Below are positions 19,857 to 29,525 of a stretch of DNA of 64,000 bases, one piece after another; position 1 is the first letter of the stretch; each line of letters opens with the position of its first letter. The DNA comes from DATCMH01 sp036563505. Lineage in GTDB: Bacteria; Pseudomonadota; Alphaproteobacteria; Rhizobiales; Beijerinckiaceae. The stretch is from the NCBI GenBank assembly GCA_036563505.1, contig DATCMH010000022.1, positions 186,001 through 250,000 on the forward strand. The letters are read 5' to 3'. The notes beneath the pieces were generated by a model that saw nothing but the letters and a program-made list of their open reading frames with translations, did no database searches and had not been told where the DNA came from. Both the position numbers and the translations under genes were made by a program.

Positions 19857-20897
19857 TCAGGCGGGCCAGACAACGGGCGCGCCGCGCAGGGTCACGCAGA
19901 CCCGGTCGCCTTTCGCGAAGGCCTGATCGATTGGCGCGTCCGCCTCGATGGTGAGCTCGTCCGCGAGGGCGATCTCCAGGCGGCGCAGGGCTCCGGCGCG
20001 GCGCACCCCGCGCACGAGGCCGGGCCAGCCGTCCGCGTGGCCGGGCGCTTCGACGCGGAAATCCCAGGGGCGGAACAGAAGGTCGACGGACCCGGAGAGG
20101 TCGGGCGGCACGGGTACCTGCAGCTGCCGGTCGGCGAGCGTGACCCGTCCGCCGCCGGCGATCCCGCGCAGGGTGACGTTCATGCCGAGGAACGAGGCGA
20201 CGAAACGTGAGCTCGGGGCGTCGTAGACCTCGTCCGGAGTGCCGACCTGCTCGATCATCCCGTCGTTGAGCACGGCCACGCGGTCGGCGAGTTCGAGCGC
20301 CTCGTCCTGGTCGTGAGTCACGAATACCGTGGTCTGGCCCGTGCGCTCGTGGATCTCGCGCAGCCAGCGGCGCAGGTCTTTTCGCACACGGGCGTCGAGC
20401 GCCCCGAAAGGCTCGTCGAGCAGGAGCACCCGCGGCTCGACGGCCAGCGCCCGGGCGAGCGCCACCCGCTGGCGCTGACCGCCGGAGAGCTGGGCCGGGA
20501 AGCGCCGCTCGTAGCCGTCGAGCTGGACGAGGGCGAGCAGGTCGCCGACTCGGCGGGCGATCTCGCGCTCGGCCGGCCGGGTCGCCCGCGGCCGGGCGCG
20601 CAGGCCGTAGGCGATGTTGTCCGCCACGTTCAGGTGCCGGAACAGGGCGTAGTGCTGGAAGACGAAGCCGACTTGACGCCGCTGCACGGGGATGTTCGTG
20701 GCATCCTCGCCGCTGAAGAGAACTCGGCCCCGGTTCGGGACCTCGAGGCCCGCGATGATCCGAAGCAAGGTCGTCTTGCCGGAGCCGGAGGGGCCGAGCA
20801 ACGCCAGGAGCTCGCCTGGCCGCACGTCGAGGGAGACGCCGCGCAAGGCCGCCGCCCCGGCGAAGCTCTTCTCGACGCCGACGAGGCCGATCTCCAT
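19857..20897 (-). CDS. cysA: sulfate/thiosulfate ABC transporter ATP-binding protein
   Basis: Cytoplasmic ATPase of the sulfate importer, 346 residues. Walker A GPSGSGKTT (about 34-42), signature LSGGQRQRVALARAL, Walker B VLLLDEPFGALD, then the C-terminal TOBE-like regulatory domain. The ATG at 20897 begins MEIGLVGVEKSF; upstream codons overlap cysW in another frame. Last gene of the minus-strand operon cysP-cysT-cysW-cysA, 13 bases after cysW. Confidence 0.95.
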   Translation of the reverse strand: MEIGLVGVEKSFAGAAALRGVSLDVRPGELLALLGPSGSGKTTLLRIIAGLEVPNRGRVLFSGEDATNIPVQRRQVGFVFQHYALFRHLNVADNIAYGLRARPRATRPAEREIARRVGDLLALVQLDGYERRFPAQLSGGQRQRVALARALAVEPRVLLLDEPFGALDARVRKDLRRWLREIHERTGQTTVFVTHDQDEALELADRVAVLNDGMIEQVGTPDEVYDAPSSRFVASFLGMNVTLRGIAGGGRVTLADRQLQVPVPPDLSGSVDLLFRPWDFRVEAPGHADGWPGLVRGVRRAGALRRLEIALADELTIEADAPIDQAFAKGDRVCVTLRGAPVVWPA

Positions 20898-20910
20898 GCC
20901 CGGGCCCAGT

Positions 20911-21774
20911 TCAGTGCGATCCTCGTCCTGAGATGGCGTCGCCGTAACGCCATTCCAGGGCGGACTTGGCCGCGAGGGTGACGACGGCAAGGAGAGCGAG
21001 GAGCGAGGCGACCGCGAAAGCAGCGACGAAGTTGTATTCATTGTAGAGGATCTCGACGTGGAGCGGCATGGTGGTGGTGAGGCCCCGCACGTGGCCGGAC
21101 ACCACGGCCACGGCACCGAACTCGCCCATGGCGCGGGCGTTGCAGAGCAGCACCCCGTAGAGCAGCGCCCAGCGGATGTTGGGCAGGGTCACGGTCAGGA
21201 ACATGCGCCAGGGGCTGGCGCCGAGCGTCAGCGCCGCCTCCTCGTCGCTGGTGCCCTGGTCCTGCATCAGGGGGATGAGCTCGCGGGCGACGAAGGGAAA
21301 GGTCACGAAGACCGTGGCGAGCACGATCCCTGGCACCGCGAAGATGATCTCGATTCCGTGCCGCTGCAGGAAGGGCCCGAGCAACCCTTGAGCGCCGAAG
21401 AGCAGGACGTAGACGAGCCCCGACACCACAGGCGAGACGGAGAAGGGCAGGTCGATGAGGGTGACGAGGAGAGACCGGCCCGGAAACTCGAACTTCGCCA
21501 CCGCCCAGGCCGCCGCGACTCCAAAGACGAGGTTGAGGGGCACCGCGATGGCCGCCACCAGCAGCGTCAGGCGGATCGCCGCCCGGGCATCCGGGTCCTC
21601 GAACGAGGCGAGGTAGGCGCCCAACCCCTTGCGCAGGGCCTCGGCGAAGACCGCGGCGAGGGGCAGCACGAGGAAGAGGCCCAAGAAGGCAACCGCGACG
21701 AGGGTCAGCGCAACGCGCGCCGTGCCGCTCTCGGTGGTCACGGCCGGGGCCGGGCGACGGGCGCTCTCAGACAT
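20911..21774 (-). CDS. cysW: sulfate/thiosulfate ABC transporter permease CysW
   Basis: Inner-membrane subunit of 287 residues with six predicted helices. The EAA loop facing the ATPase is EEAALTLGASPWRMFLTVTLP (near 177-197), and CNARAMGEFGAVAVVSGHVRG follows, as in CysW. It overlaps the end of cysT by 8 bases, showing coupled translation. Confidence 0.95.
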   Translation of the reverse strand: MSESARRPAPAVTTESGTARVALTLVAVAFLGLFLVLPLAAVFAEALRKGLGAYLASFEDPDARAAIRLTLLVAAIAVPLNLVFGVAAAWAVAKFEFPGRSLLVTLIDLPFSVSPVVSGLVYVLLFGAQGLLGPFLQRHGIEIIFAVPGIVLATVFVTFPFVARELIPLMQDQGTSDEEAALTLGASPWRMFLTVTLPNIRWALLYGVLLCNARAMGEFGAVAVVSGHVRGLTTTMPLHVEILYNEYNFVAAFAVASLLALLAVVTLAAKSALEWRYGDAISGRGSH

Positions 21775-22642
21775 AGCCGAAGCGCCTCCGGCTGAAGGCC
21801 TGCAGCGCGTTGATGACGAGAAGCGTCAGGAACGAGATCGCGAGCATCACCGTCGCGATGCCGGTAGCGCCGACGTAGTCGAACTCCTCGAGCTTCACCA
21901 CGATGAGGAGAGGGGCGATCTCGGAGACGTAGGGGATGTTCCCGGCGATGAAGATCACGGAGCCGTATTCCCCCACGGCCCGCGCGAAGGCGAGGGCGAA
22001 GCCGGTGAGGATCGCCGGCACGAGAGGCGGCAGGATCACGGTTCGGATCGCCCGCCCGCGCGAAGCGCCGAGCGTCGCGGCCGCCTCTTCCACCTCGCGC
22101 TCGATCTCGCCGATGACGGGCTGCACGGTGCGCACCGCGAAGGGCAGCCCGACGAAAACGAGGGCGAGGAAGACGCCGAGCGGCGTGAAGGCGATTTTGA
22201 TCGGGGCCAGAAGGCTCCCGATCCAGCCGTTCGGGGCGTAGAGCGCGGCGAGCGCGATGCCGGCAACCGCCGTCGGCAGGGCGAAGGGCAGGTCGACGGC
22301 GGCGTCGAGGAGCTTGCGGCCGGGAAAGCGGTAGCGCACCAGGACCCAAGCGACGAGAAGGCCGAAGGCGGCGTTGACGAAGGCGGCGGCGAAGGACAGC
22401 CCGAAGGACACCTTGAGGGCCGCCGCGACCCGGTCCTGCGTCGCCACGACCCACAGCCCCGAGAGCCCGAGGCCCGACGCCCGCAGGATCAGCGCCGCGA
22501 GGGGGATCAGGACGACGAGCCCGAGATAGACGAGGGTGTAGCCGAAGGCGAGCGGGAAGCCGGGCAGGGCGCTCGGACGGCGGAAGCGCCAGGCCTTGCC
22601 CGGCGCCGCCCGGCCGTCGGCTAGGGTGAGGGACGCGGCCAT
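21767..22642 (-). CDS. cysT: sulfate/thiosulfate ABC transporter permease CysT
   Basis: Inner-membrane partner of CysW, 291 residues, six predicted helices. The EAA loop is EEAAATLGASRGRAIRTVILP (near residue 188), followed by FARAVGEYGSVIFIAGNIP, the CysT/CysU pattern. It begins 7 bases after the stop of the binding-protein gene and overlaps cysW by 8 bases. Confidence 0.95.
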   Translation of the reverse strand: MAASLTLADGRAAPGKAWRFRRPSALPGFPLAFGYTLVYLGLVVLIPLAALILRASGLGLSGLWVVATQDRVAAALKVSFGLSFAAAFVNAAFGLLVAWVLVRYRFPGRKLLDAAVDLPFALPTAVAGIALAALYAPNGWIGSLLAPIKIAFTPLGVFLALVFVGLPFAVRTVQPVIGEIEREVEEAAATLGASRGRAIRTVILPPLVPAILTGFALAFARAVGEYGSVIFIAGNIPYVSEIAPLLIVVKLEEFDYVGATGIATVMLAISFLTLLVINALQAFSRRRFGYV

Positions 22643-22649
22643 GGGCGTT

Positions 22650-23723
22650 TTAAGAGCGGTTCGCCTTCACGATGGCATCGAAGATGCCGCCGTCGTTGAA
22701 GTGCGTCGTCTGCGCCTTGGCCCAGCCGCCGAACACCTCGTCGATGGTGATCAGCTTCAGCTTCGGCAGGCGGTCGAGATCTTCCTTCGCGGCGGCTTCC
22801 GGCTTCGAGGGCCGGTAGAAATGCTTGGCGATGATCGCCTGCGCCGCCGGCGTGTAGAGGAAGTCGAGGTAGGCCTGGGCTTGCTTGCGCGTCCCTTTCG
22901 CGTCGACGTTGGCGTCAACGAGCGCCACCGGCGGCTCGGCGAGGATCGAGAGGGACGGCACCACGATCTCGAACTTGTCCGCGCCGAATTCCTTGAGGGC
23001 GAGGAAGGCCTCGTTCTCCCAGGAGATGAACACGTCGCCGAGGCCCCGCTGGGCGAAGGTGGTGGTCGAGCCGCGCGCGCCGGTGTCGAGGACGGGGACG
23101 TTCCTGTAGATCGCCTGGACGAAGTCCTGCGCCCGCTTCTCGTCCTTCCACTTGTCGAGGGCGTAGGCGTAAGCCGCGAGGTAGTTCCAGCGCGCGCCCC
23201 CTGACGTCTTGGGGTTCGGGGTGATGACCTGGACGCCGGGCTTGGCGAGGTCCTCCCAATCCTTGATGCCCTTCGGGTTGCCCTTGCGCACGACGAGCAC
23301 GATCGTCGACGTGTAGGGCGAAGCGTTGTTCGGCAGGCGCTTCTGCCAGTCCTCGGGCAGCTTCTTCGTGAGCCTGGCGATCTCGTCGATGTCGCCGGCG
23401 AGCGCGAGGGTGACGACATCGGCGTTGAGCCCGTCGATCACCGAGCGCGCCTGCCGCCCCGAGCCGCCGTGAGAGGTGCGGATCGTCACCGTCTCGCCCG
23501 TCTGCTTCTTCCAATCCGCCGCGAAGGCCTGGTTGATGTCGCGGTAGAGCTCCCGGGTCGGGTCGTAGGAGACGTTGAGGAGTTCGACCTGGGCCCCCGC
23601 CGGCTCGCCCGCGGCGAAGGACGCAACCGTCGCGGCGGCAAGCAGAACCGCCCATCGCCGGGCCACCTGTCTCGCCCTGCCGAGGAGGTTCCTGACGATC
23701 GACCCGGTGCTGATGTCGCGCAT
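22650..23723 (-). CDS. cysP: periplasmic sulfate-binding protein
   Basis: Solute-binding protein delivering sulfate or thiosulfate to CysTW. The 357-residue protein starts at ATG 23723, eight bases after GGAGG; a signal peptide with an Arg-rich n-region and a cleavage site near GEPAGAQ ends about residue 45. The mature protein begins VELLNVSYDPTRELYRDINQ and contains TSHGGSGRQARSVIDGL, both Sbp/CysP hallmarks. Sbp and CysP cannot be told apart by eye. First gene of the cys operon, with an operator-like palindrome in its promoter. Confidence 0.94.
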   Translation of the reverse strand: MRDISTGSIVRNLLGRARQVARRWAVLLAAATVASFAAGEPAGAQVELLNVSYDPTRELYRDINQAFAADWKKQTGETVTIRTSHGGSGRQARSVIDGLNADVVTLALAGDIDEIARLTKKLPEDWQKRLPNNASPYTSTIVLVVRKGNPKGIKDWEDLAKPGVQVITPNPKTSGGARWNYLAAYAYALDKWKDEKRAQDFVQAIYRNVPVLDTGARGSTTTFAQRGLGDVFISWENEAFLALKEFGADKFEIVVPSLSILAEPPVALVDANVDAKGTRKQAQAYLDFLYTPAAQAIIAKHFYRPSKPEAAAKEDLDRLPKLKLITIDEVFGGWAKAQTTHFNDGGIFDAIVKANRS

Positions 23724-23841
23724 GGTGTGATCCTCCATCGGTCTTCGGCCAGGGCGCAGCGCCCTGAGGCAACGGTGCCGCGGTCCTCGTGGGCGAAGAG
23801 GACGAGGCCGCGAGACGTGTGGCCTCTCCTCATGATGGCCA

Positions 23842-23870
23842 AGAATGTTCTTTATGAAGAACGAAGTCAA
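23842..23870 (-). promoter_or_regulatory. cys operon promoter with palindromic operator in the spacer
   Basis: On the minus strand TTGACT (23870-23865) and CATTCT (23847-23842) are 17 bases apart. The spacer is almost filled by the palindrome GTTCTTTATGAAGAAC (23847-23862), two 6-base arms and a 4-base centre. A closely similar inverted copy lies at 24030-24051 before the rhodanese operon, and a half-copy (AGAATGTTC) at 23935-23943. The position would make a bound dimer a repressor. The regulator is not in the window. Confidence 0.6.
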
Positions 23871-24012
23871 ATGCCGTCGGCTGGCGTGGTCACTCAGGGT
23901 GTGCAGCCCAGCGCCCGCTCGAACGCAATTTCGGAGAATGTTCGTCGTTAGGATCGTGTAACGCTCACCTCCGCAGGGAAGAACTTCTCTGGATTGAGAT
24001 TGCGAGAGGAGC

Positions 24013-24051
24013 TTCAATCTCCGATCCTGCGTTCTATAAAAAGAACATTCT
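24013..24051 (+). promoter_or_regulatory. promoter and second operator copy for the rhodanese-yeeE-met operon
   Basis: TTCAAT (24013-24018) and TATAAA (24035-24040) form a 16-spaced promoter candidate. The -10 lies inside GTTCTATAAAAAGAAC (24031-24046); the wider 22 bases 24030-24051 are the reverse complement of 23842-23863 at 17-18 of 22 positions. The remaining sequence between 23871 and 24012 shows no gene. Confidence 0.5.
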
Positions 24052-24142
24052 GCTTGATTCCAGCCCCTGTTTGGCGATGCTTGAAGCCGGCTCGTCCGGA
24101 CACCGTGCGCCGGGCGGAATGACCTTGGATCGGAGCCTCCAT

Positions 24143-25066
24143 ATGCGCTTGAGAATCCTCGCCGCCTTCGCCCTTCTGGTCGGCGCGGCCCTTCCCCTCT
24201 CTGCCCGGGCCGAGACCGGCCCGCTCGTCACCACTGAGTGGCTGGAGAAGAAACTCGACGATCCGAAGGTGCGGATCGTTGAGGTCTCTGTGGAGCCGGG
24301 CGTCTTCGAGCGGGGTCACATCCCGAACGCCCAGAACGTGGTCTGGCACACTGATCTCGTCGAGACGGTGACGCGGGACATCGCGAGCCCCGAGAAGTTC
24401 CAGGCGCTCGCCCGGCGCCTTGGCGTCGACAAGGACACCACGGTCGTCCTCTACGGCGACAACAACAACTGGTTCGCGGCCTGGGGCGCCTGGGTCTTCG
24501 CCCAGTACGGCCTCACCGACAACGTCAAGCTCCTCGACGGCGGGCGCAAGAAGTGGGAGGCCGAGAAGCGGCCGCTCGACACCCGCACCGCGGAAGCCCC
24601 GCCCTCGCGCTTCACCGTGGCGCAGACCGCGCCGAACCTGCGCGCCAGGCTCGCCGACGTGCTCGCCGTCGCGAAGGGCGAGCGGGACGCCAAGATCCTC
24701 GACATCCGCTCGCCCGACGAGTTCTCGGGCAAGATCATCGCACCTTCCGGCGTGCAGGAACTCGCGATCCGTGCCGGCCACATCCCGGGCTCGGTGAATG
24801 TCCCTTGGGCCCGCGCGGTGAACGCCGACGGCACGCTCAAGTCGAAGGAAGAGCTTCGCAAGCTCTACGCCGACGCGGGCGTGGACGGCTCGAAGCCCAT
24901 CATCACCACCTGCCGCATCGGCGAGCGCTCGAGCCACACCTGGTTCGTGCTCTCCCGGGTGCTGGGCTACGACGCGAAGAACTACGACGGCTCCTGGACG
25001 GAGTACGGCAACACGGTCGGCGTGCCGATCGTCAACGTTGCCGGCACGGTGTGGGGCGGCAAGTAG
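24143..25066 (+). CDS. periplasmic two-domain rhodanese (thiosulfate sulfurtransferase)
   Basis: Exported sulfurtransferase of 307 residues: signal peptide MRLRILAAFALLVGAALPLSARA, an inactive N-terminal rhodanese domain (about 30-140), and a catalytic C-terminal domain with the active-site loop CRIGERS (Cys near residue 256). This SseA-like form passes sulfane sulfur from thiosulfate to an acceptor. Start chosen at 24143 (GGAG 9 bases upstream, directly before the signal peptide) rather than ATG 24119. The gene is followed after 7 bases by a YeeE-family transporter, which supports a role in thiosulfate or sulfane-sulfur uptake. Confidence 0.88.
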   Translation: MRLRILAAFALLVGAALPLSARAETGPLVTTEWLEKKLDDPKVRIVEVSVEPGVFERGHIPNAQNVVWHTDLVETVTRDIASPEKFQALARRLGVDKDTTVVLYGDNNNWFAAWGAWVFAQYGLTDNVKLLDGGRKKWEAEKRPLDTRTAEAPPSRFTVAQTAPNLRARLADVLAVAKGERDAKILDIRSPDEFSGKIIAPSGVQELAIRAGHIPGSVNVPWARAVNADGTLKSKEELRKLYADAGVDGSKPIITTCRIGERSSHTWFVLSRVLGYDAKNYDGSWTEYGNTVGVPIVNVAGTVWGGK

Positions 25067-25073
25067 GCCCGCG

Positions 25074-26321
25074 ATGAACCGTCCCTTGAGCGACGAGACC
25101 GGCGCCCTCGACCTCTGGGCCGAAGGCGCGCCTCTCTCCCTCGATCCGGCCCGGCGCCTCGCCGGGCCGCTCCTTGCGCTCGGCCTCGCAGCGGGGCTCG
25201 TCGCGGCGGCTCGCCTCCTGGCCGACCAGCCCCAGGGAACCACCCTCGCCCTGTCCCTCGTCCTTGGAAGCCTGTTCGGTTTCGTGCTGCAGCGCTCGCG
25301 CTTCTGCTTCTTCTGCCTCTGGCGCGACCTCATTGATTGGGGCGATCCGCGCGGCGCACTCGGCGTGCTGGCCGCCCTCGCCGTCGGCATCGCCGGCTAC
25401 ACCGCCGTCTACGGCGCGTTCCTGCCGGACCCCTCCGGCACCCGCCTGCCGCCGCAGGCCCATATCGGCCCGGTCGGCCCGGTGCTGGCCCTCGCCGGCC
25501 TCCTCTTCGGCGCCGGCATGGCGATCTCCGGCTCCTGCATCAGCGCGCATCTCTATCGCCTCGGCGAAGGGTCGCCGACCGCGCCCTTCGCGCTGCTGGG
25601 GACGGCGCTGGGTTTCGGTCTCGGCTTCCTCGCCTGGAACCCGCTCTACCTCGCCAGCATCTCCGAGGCTCCCGTGCTCTGGCTGCCGCGCAGCCTCGGC
25701 TACGCCGGCGCGCTCGCGGCGGGCCTCGCGGCCCTGACGCTCCTCGCCTGGCCGCTGCTGCGGCTCCTCGCCAGTGGTCCCCCACCGGCCACGCCCCGCC
25801 GCCTCGATGTCGCCCGCACGGTGTTCGTGGAGCGCTGGCCCGCCTGGGCCGGCGGCCTGGCCGTCGGTGCCTTGAGCGTCGTCGCCTACTTTCGGATTTC
25901 GCCCCTCGGAGTCACGGCCGAGATCGGCTCGCGCTCCCGCCAGGCCGCGGCGGGTCTCGACCTGCTGCCAGCCCGCCTGGAGGGCCTCGACGCTTTCCGC
26001 GGCTGCGCCACGGTGATCCGCGACGCGCTGCTGACGCCCAACGGCGTCTTCGTCGCCGGCCTCGTGCTGGCGAGCTTCGCGGCGGCGCTCGCGGCGGGCC
26101 AGTTCAAGCCGGCTCGGCCGACCACCGGCCAGGTCGTGCGCGGCCTCATCGGCGGGCTCCTCCTCGGCTTCGGCGCCATGATCGGGCTCGGGTGCTCGAT
26201 CGGCACCTTCCTCTCGGGGGTGATGGCCGGCGCCGTGTCCGGCTGGGTGTTCGGCCTGGCGATGCTCGCCGGCGTTACCGCCACGCTTCTCGTCGGGCGC
26301 CGCCTCGGCGCCCTCGCCTGA
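25074..26321 (+). CDS. YeeE/YedE family sulfur (thiosulfate) transporter
   Basis: Inner-membrane protein of 415 residues with about 10 hydrophobic segments and two internal repeats. The conserved cysteines of the YeeE/TsuA family are seen in SGSCISAHLYRLGEG and GLGCSIGTFLSG. Known members import thiosulfate along a cysteine relay. Coupled with the periplasmic rhodanese upstream and metNIQ downstream (18-base gap), it fits sulfur scavenging. An additional Cys-rich stretch RSRFCFFCLWRD near residue 68 is also typical. Confidence 0.85.
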   Translation: MNRPLSDETGALDLWAEGAPLSLDPARRLAGPLLALGLAAGLVAAARLLADQPQGTTLALSLVLGSLFGFVLQRSRFCFFCLWRDLIDWGDPRGALGVLAALAVGIAGYTAVYGAFLPDPSGTRLPPQAHIGPVGPVLALAGLLFGAGMAISGSCISAHLYRLGEGSPTAPFALLGTALGFGLGFLAWNPLYLASISEAPVLWLPRSLGYAGALAAGLAALTLLAWPLLRLLASGPPPATPRRLDVARTVFVERWPAWAGGLAVGALSVVAYFRISPLGVTAEIGSRSRQAAAGLDLLPARLEGLDAFRGCATVIRDALLTPNGVFVAGLVLASFAAALAAGQFKPARPTTGQVVRGLIGGLLLGFGAMIGLGCSIGTFLSGVMAGAVSGWVFGLAMLAGVTATLLVGRRLGALA

Positions 26322-26339
26322 TCATCGGATCTTCAACTC

Positions 26340-27446
26340 GTGACCTTCGCCGTTCCTGAACCGCTCGCCGGCTCGACGCGCCGCCTCGTGCCCGAGGAGC
26401 CCATCATCCGCCTCGACGGCGTGTCGAAGACGTTCCCGGGCCGCGGGCGCGGCGCGCCGGCCGTCCCCGCCCTCGACGGCGTCGATCTTGCGGTCGCGCC
26501 CGGCTCCGTGCTCGGCGTCATCGGACGCTCGGGCGCCGGCAAATCAACCCTCATCCGCCTCGTCAACGGCCTCGAGCGGCCGACGAGCGGCCGCGTCATC
26601 GTCGATGGTGCCGAGATCTCAGGGCTGCCGGAGCGGTCCTTGCGCCACGCGCGCCGCTCCATCGGCATGATCTTCCAGCACTTCAACCTGCTCTCGTCGC
26701 GCACGGCGGCGGGCAATGTCGCCCTGCCCCTCGAGGTCGCGGGCTACGACCGCGCCGCGATCCGGGCCCGCACCGACGAACTCCTCGACCTCGTGGGCCT
26801 TGCCGACAAGCGCGACCGCTATCCGGCCGAACTCTCCGGCGGCCAGAAGCAGCGCGTCGGCATCGCCCGGGCGCTCGCCACGAAGCCCAAGGTGCTGCTC
26901 TCCGACGAGGCCACCTCGGCCCTCGATCCTGAGACCACCCGCTCGATCTTGGGCCTTCTCGGGCGCATCAACCGCGAGCTCAACCTCACGATCCTCCTCA
27001 TCACCCATGAGATGTCGGTGGTGCGGGCCATCGCCCGGGAGGTCGCCGTGATCGACCGCGGCCGCATCGTCGAGCAGGGCGACGTCTTCGATGTCTTCAC
27101 CCGCCCGCGGGAGGCGGTGACGCGCTCCTTCCTGGCGGAGGAGGGCGGCCGCACGCTGCCGCCCCACCTCGCCGAGCGCCTGAAACCTGAGCCGGTTCCG
27201 GGCGGACAGGCGGTGGTGCGCATCGTGTTCCGCGGCCCGCACGCCACCGATCCGGTGCTCGCCCGGCTCGCCCGGGAGGCCGGCATCGACGCCAACATCC
27301 TCGCGGGCACCGTCGACGAGATCGCGGGCCGGCCCTTCGGCACCCTCGTCGTCGGCCTGCCCGGCGGCTCGGAGCAGCTCGCCACCGCCCTGGCCTTTCT
27401 CGCGGAGCGCGGCCTCGACACGGAGGTGCTCGGCCATGTCGCTTGA
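26340..27446 (+). CDS. metN: methionine ABC transporter ATP-binding protein
   Basis: ATPase of the D/L-methionine importer, 368 residues. Walker A GRSGAGKST (near 60), signature LSGGQKQRVGIARAL, Walker B VLLSDEATSALD, and a C-terminal NIL domain (about 275-365) that senses methionine for transinhibition. GTG starts at 26340 and 26388 are both possible; neither has a strong Shine-Dalgarno. It overlaps metI by 11 bases. Confidence 0.95.
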   Translation: MTFAVPEPLAGSTRRLVPEEPIIRLDGVSKTFPGRGRGAPAVPALDGVDLAVAPGSVLGVIGRSGAGKSTLIRLVNGLERPTSGRVIVDGAEISGLPERSLRHARRSIGMIFQHFNLLSSRTAAGNVALPLEVAGYDRAAIRARTDELLDLVGLADKRDRYPAELSGGQKQRVGIARALATKPKVLLSDEATSALDPETTRSILGLLGRINRELNLTILLITHEMSVVRAIAREVAVIDRGRIVEQGDVFDVFTRPREAVTRSFLAEEGGRTLPPHLAERLKPEPVPGGQAVVRIVFRGPHATDPVLARLAREAGIDANILAGTVDEIAGRPFGTLVVGLPGGSEQLATALAFLAERGLDTEVLGHVA

Positions 27447-28134
27447 GATCCTGTCGCTTGAGATCCTGCCGCCGGAGATCGTCCGGCTCATCGTTCAGGC
27501 GACCCTGGACACGCTCCTGATGGTCGCGGTCGCCGCGGGCCTCGGCACCGTTCTCGGCCTGCCCCTCGGTATCTTCCTCGCCACGAGCGGGCGCGGCGAG
27601 CTTCTCGCGGCGCCCTGGGCCAACCGGGTGCTCGGCGCCGTGGTGAACGCCACGCGATCGACGCCCTTCATCATTCTCGTCGTCGCTATCATCCCCTTCA
27701 CCCGCCTCGTGGCGGGCACGTCCATCGGCACGACGGCCGCGATCGTCCCGCTCACGGTGGCGGCGACGCCCTTCATCGCGCGCCTCGTCGAAGGTGCAAT
27801 CCGGGAGGTGGACGCCGGCCTCGTGGAGGCGGCCCGCGCCTTCGGGGCGAGCCCGCTCCAGATCGTGCTCAAGGTGCTGATCCCGGAGGCCCTGCCCGGC
27901 ATCGTGCTGGGTCTCACCCTCGCCGTCGTCTCGCTGCTCGGCTTCTCCGCCATGGTCGGTGCGGTCGGCGGCGGGGGCCTCGGCGATCTCGGCATCCGCT
28001 ACGGCTACCAGCGCTTCATGCCGGACGTGATGGCCGCCGTGGTCGTCGTGCTCATCGTCCTCGTTCAGGCCGTGCAGAGCCTGGGCGACCGCCTCTCCCG
28101 AAGCCTCAACAAGCGCGTCGTCCGCCGCGCCTGA
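27436..28134 (+). CDS. metI: methionine ABC transporter permease
   Basis: Inner-membrane subunit of 232 residues with five predicted helices. NATRSTPFIILVVAIIPFTR and the EAA loop VEAARAFGASPLQIVLKVLIPEA are MetI marks. Its first residues read MSLEILSLEIL because a 15-base unit (27439-27453) is exactly repeated in tandem (27454-27468). It overlaps metN by 11 bases. Confidence 0.95.
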   Translation: MSLEILSLEILPPEIVRLIVQATLDTLLMVAVAAGLGTVLGLPLGIFLATSGRGELLAAPWANRVLGAVVNATRSTPFIILVVAIIPFTRLVAGTSIGTTAAIVPLTVAATPFIARLVEGAIREVDAGLVEAARAFGASPLQIVLKVLIPEALPGIVLGLTLAVVSLLGFSAMVGAVGGGGLGDLGIRYGYQRFMPDVMAAVVVVLIVLVQAVQSLGDRLSRSLNKRVVRRA

Positions 28135-28151
28135 TCCACGAAGGAGTATCC

Positions 28152-28937
<786 letters not shown>

Positions 28938-29130
28938 GGACGGCGGACCCCGCGTCGAGACCTGTGCCCACGAATGGCGGGCGCGGGTCACTCGGGTCTC
29001 GATGATCGGGGAAGGGTTCGGTTTACCCCGTTTGTTTGCCGGACGTCAGGCTCCGGGAGTTAAAGTCTCCGGATGGTGTCGGCGCCTTGCTGCAAGCGAG
29101 GCGCACGCGCCGCTCAGTTGGAGACCGGCC

Positions 29131-29517
29131 GTGAACGCGCATCAACCCTTGATCCTCGTCGCCGACGATGACGGCCTGATGCGCGCTGTGGTCAGCGCCA
29201 AGCTGAAGGCCCGGGGGTGGCGCGTCGCGGCTGTCGAGGACGGCGAGGGCGCGCTCAAGGCCGTGGCGGCGGAGCGCCCCGCCCTCATCGTGCTCGACGC
29301 CATGATGCCGGGCATGGACGGCGTCGAGGTCCTGCGCACCCTCAAGGCCGATCCGGGCTCAAGCGAGATTCCGGTCATCATGCTCACCGCCCGGAGCCTC
29401 GAGAGCGACATCGTCGGCGCTCTGCAGCTCGGGGCAAGCGACTACCTCGTCAAGCCCTTCATCCCCGAGGAGCTGGCGATGCGCGTCGCCCGCCTCCTGC
29501 CCCGAAAGGCGGCTTGA
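29131..29517 (+). CDS. single-domain response regulator (receiver only)
   Basis: CheY-like receiver of 128 residues without an output domain. Acidic pocket ADDDG (near residue 11), phosphoacceptor Asp in VLDAMMPGMDG (about Asp55), Thr in MLTARS, Lys in YLVKPFIPEE. The GTG start at 29131 has GGAG seven bases upstream; the open frame further upstream is noncoding. Its stop lies 8 bases from the stop of the convergent glycosyltransferase gene. It may relay signals within the polysaccharide cluster, for example to or from the hybrid kinase at 37917. Confidence 0.88.
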   Translation: MNAHQPLILVADDDGLMRAVVSAKLKARGWRVAAVEDGEGALKAVAAERPALIVLDAMMPGMDGVEVLRTLKADPGSSEIPVIMLTARSLESDIVGALQLGASDYLVKPFIPEELAMRVARLLPRKAA

Positions 29518-29525
29518 GCCCCGCC

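Noticed and set aside
23724..24017. N-terminal extension of the sulfate-binding protein
   Set aside because: It would run through the promoter and operator; the signal peptide and GGAGG fix the start at 23723.
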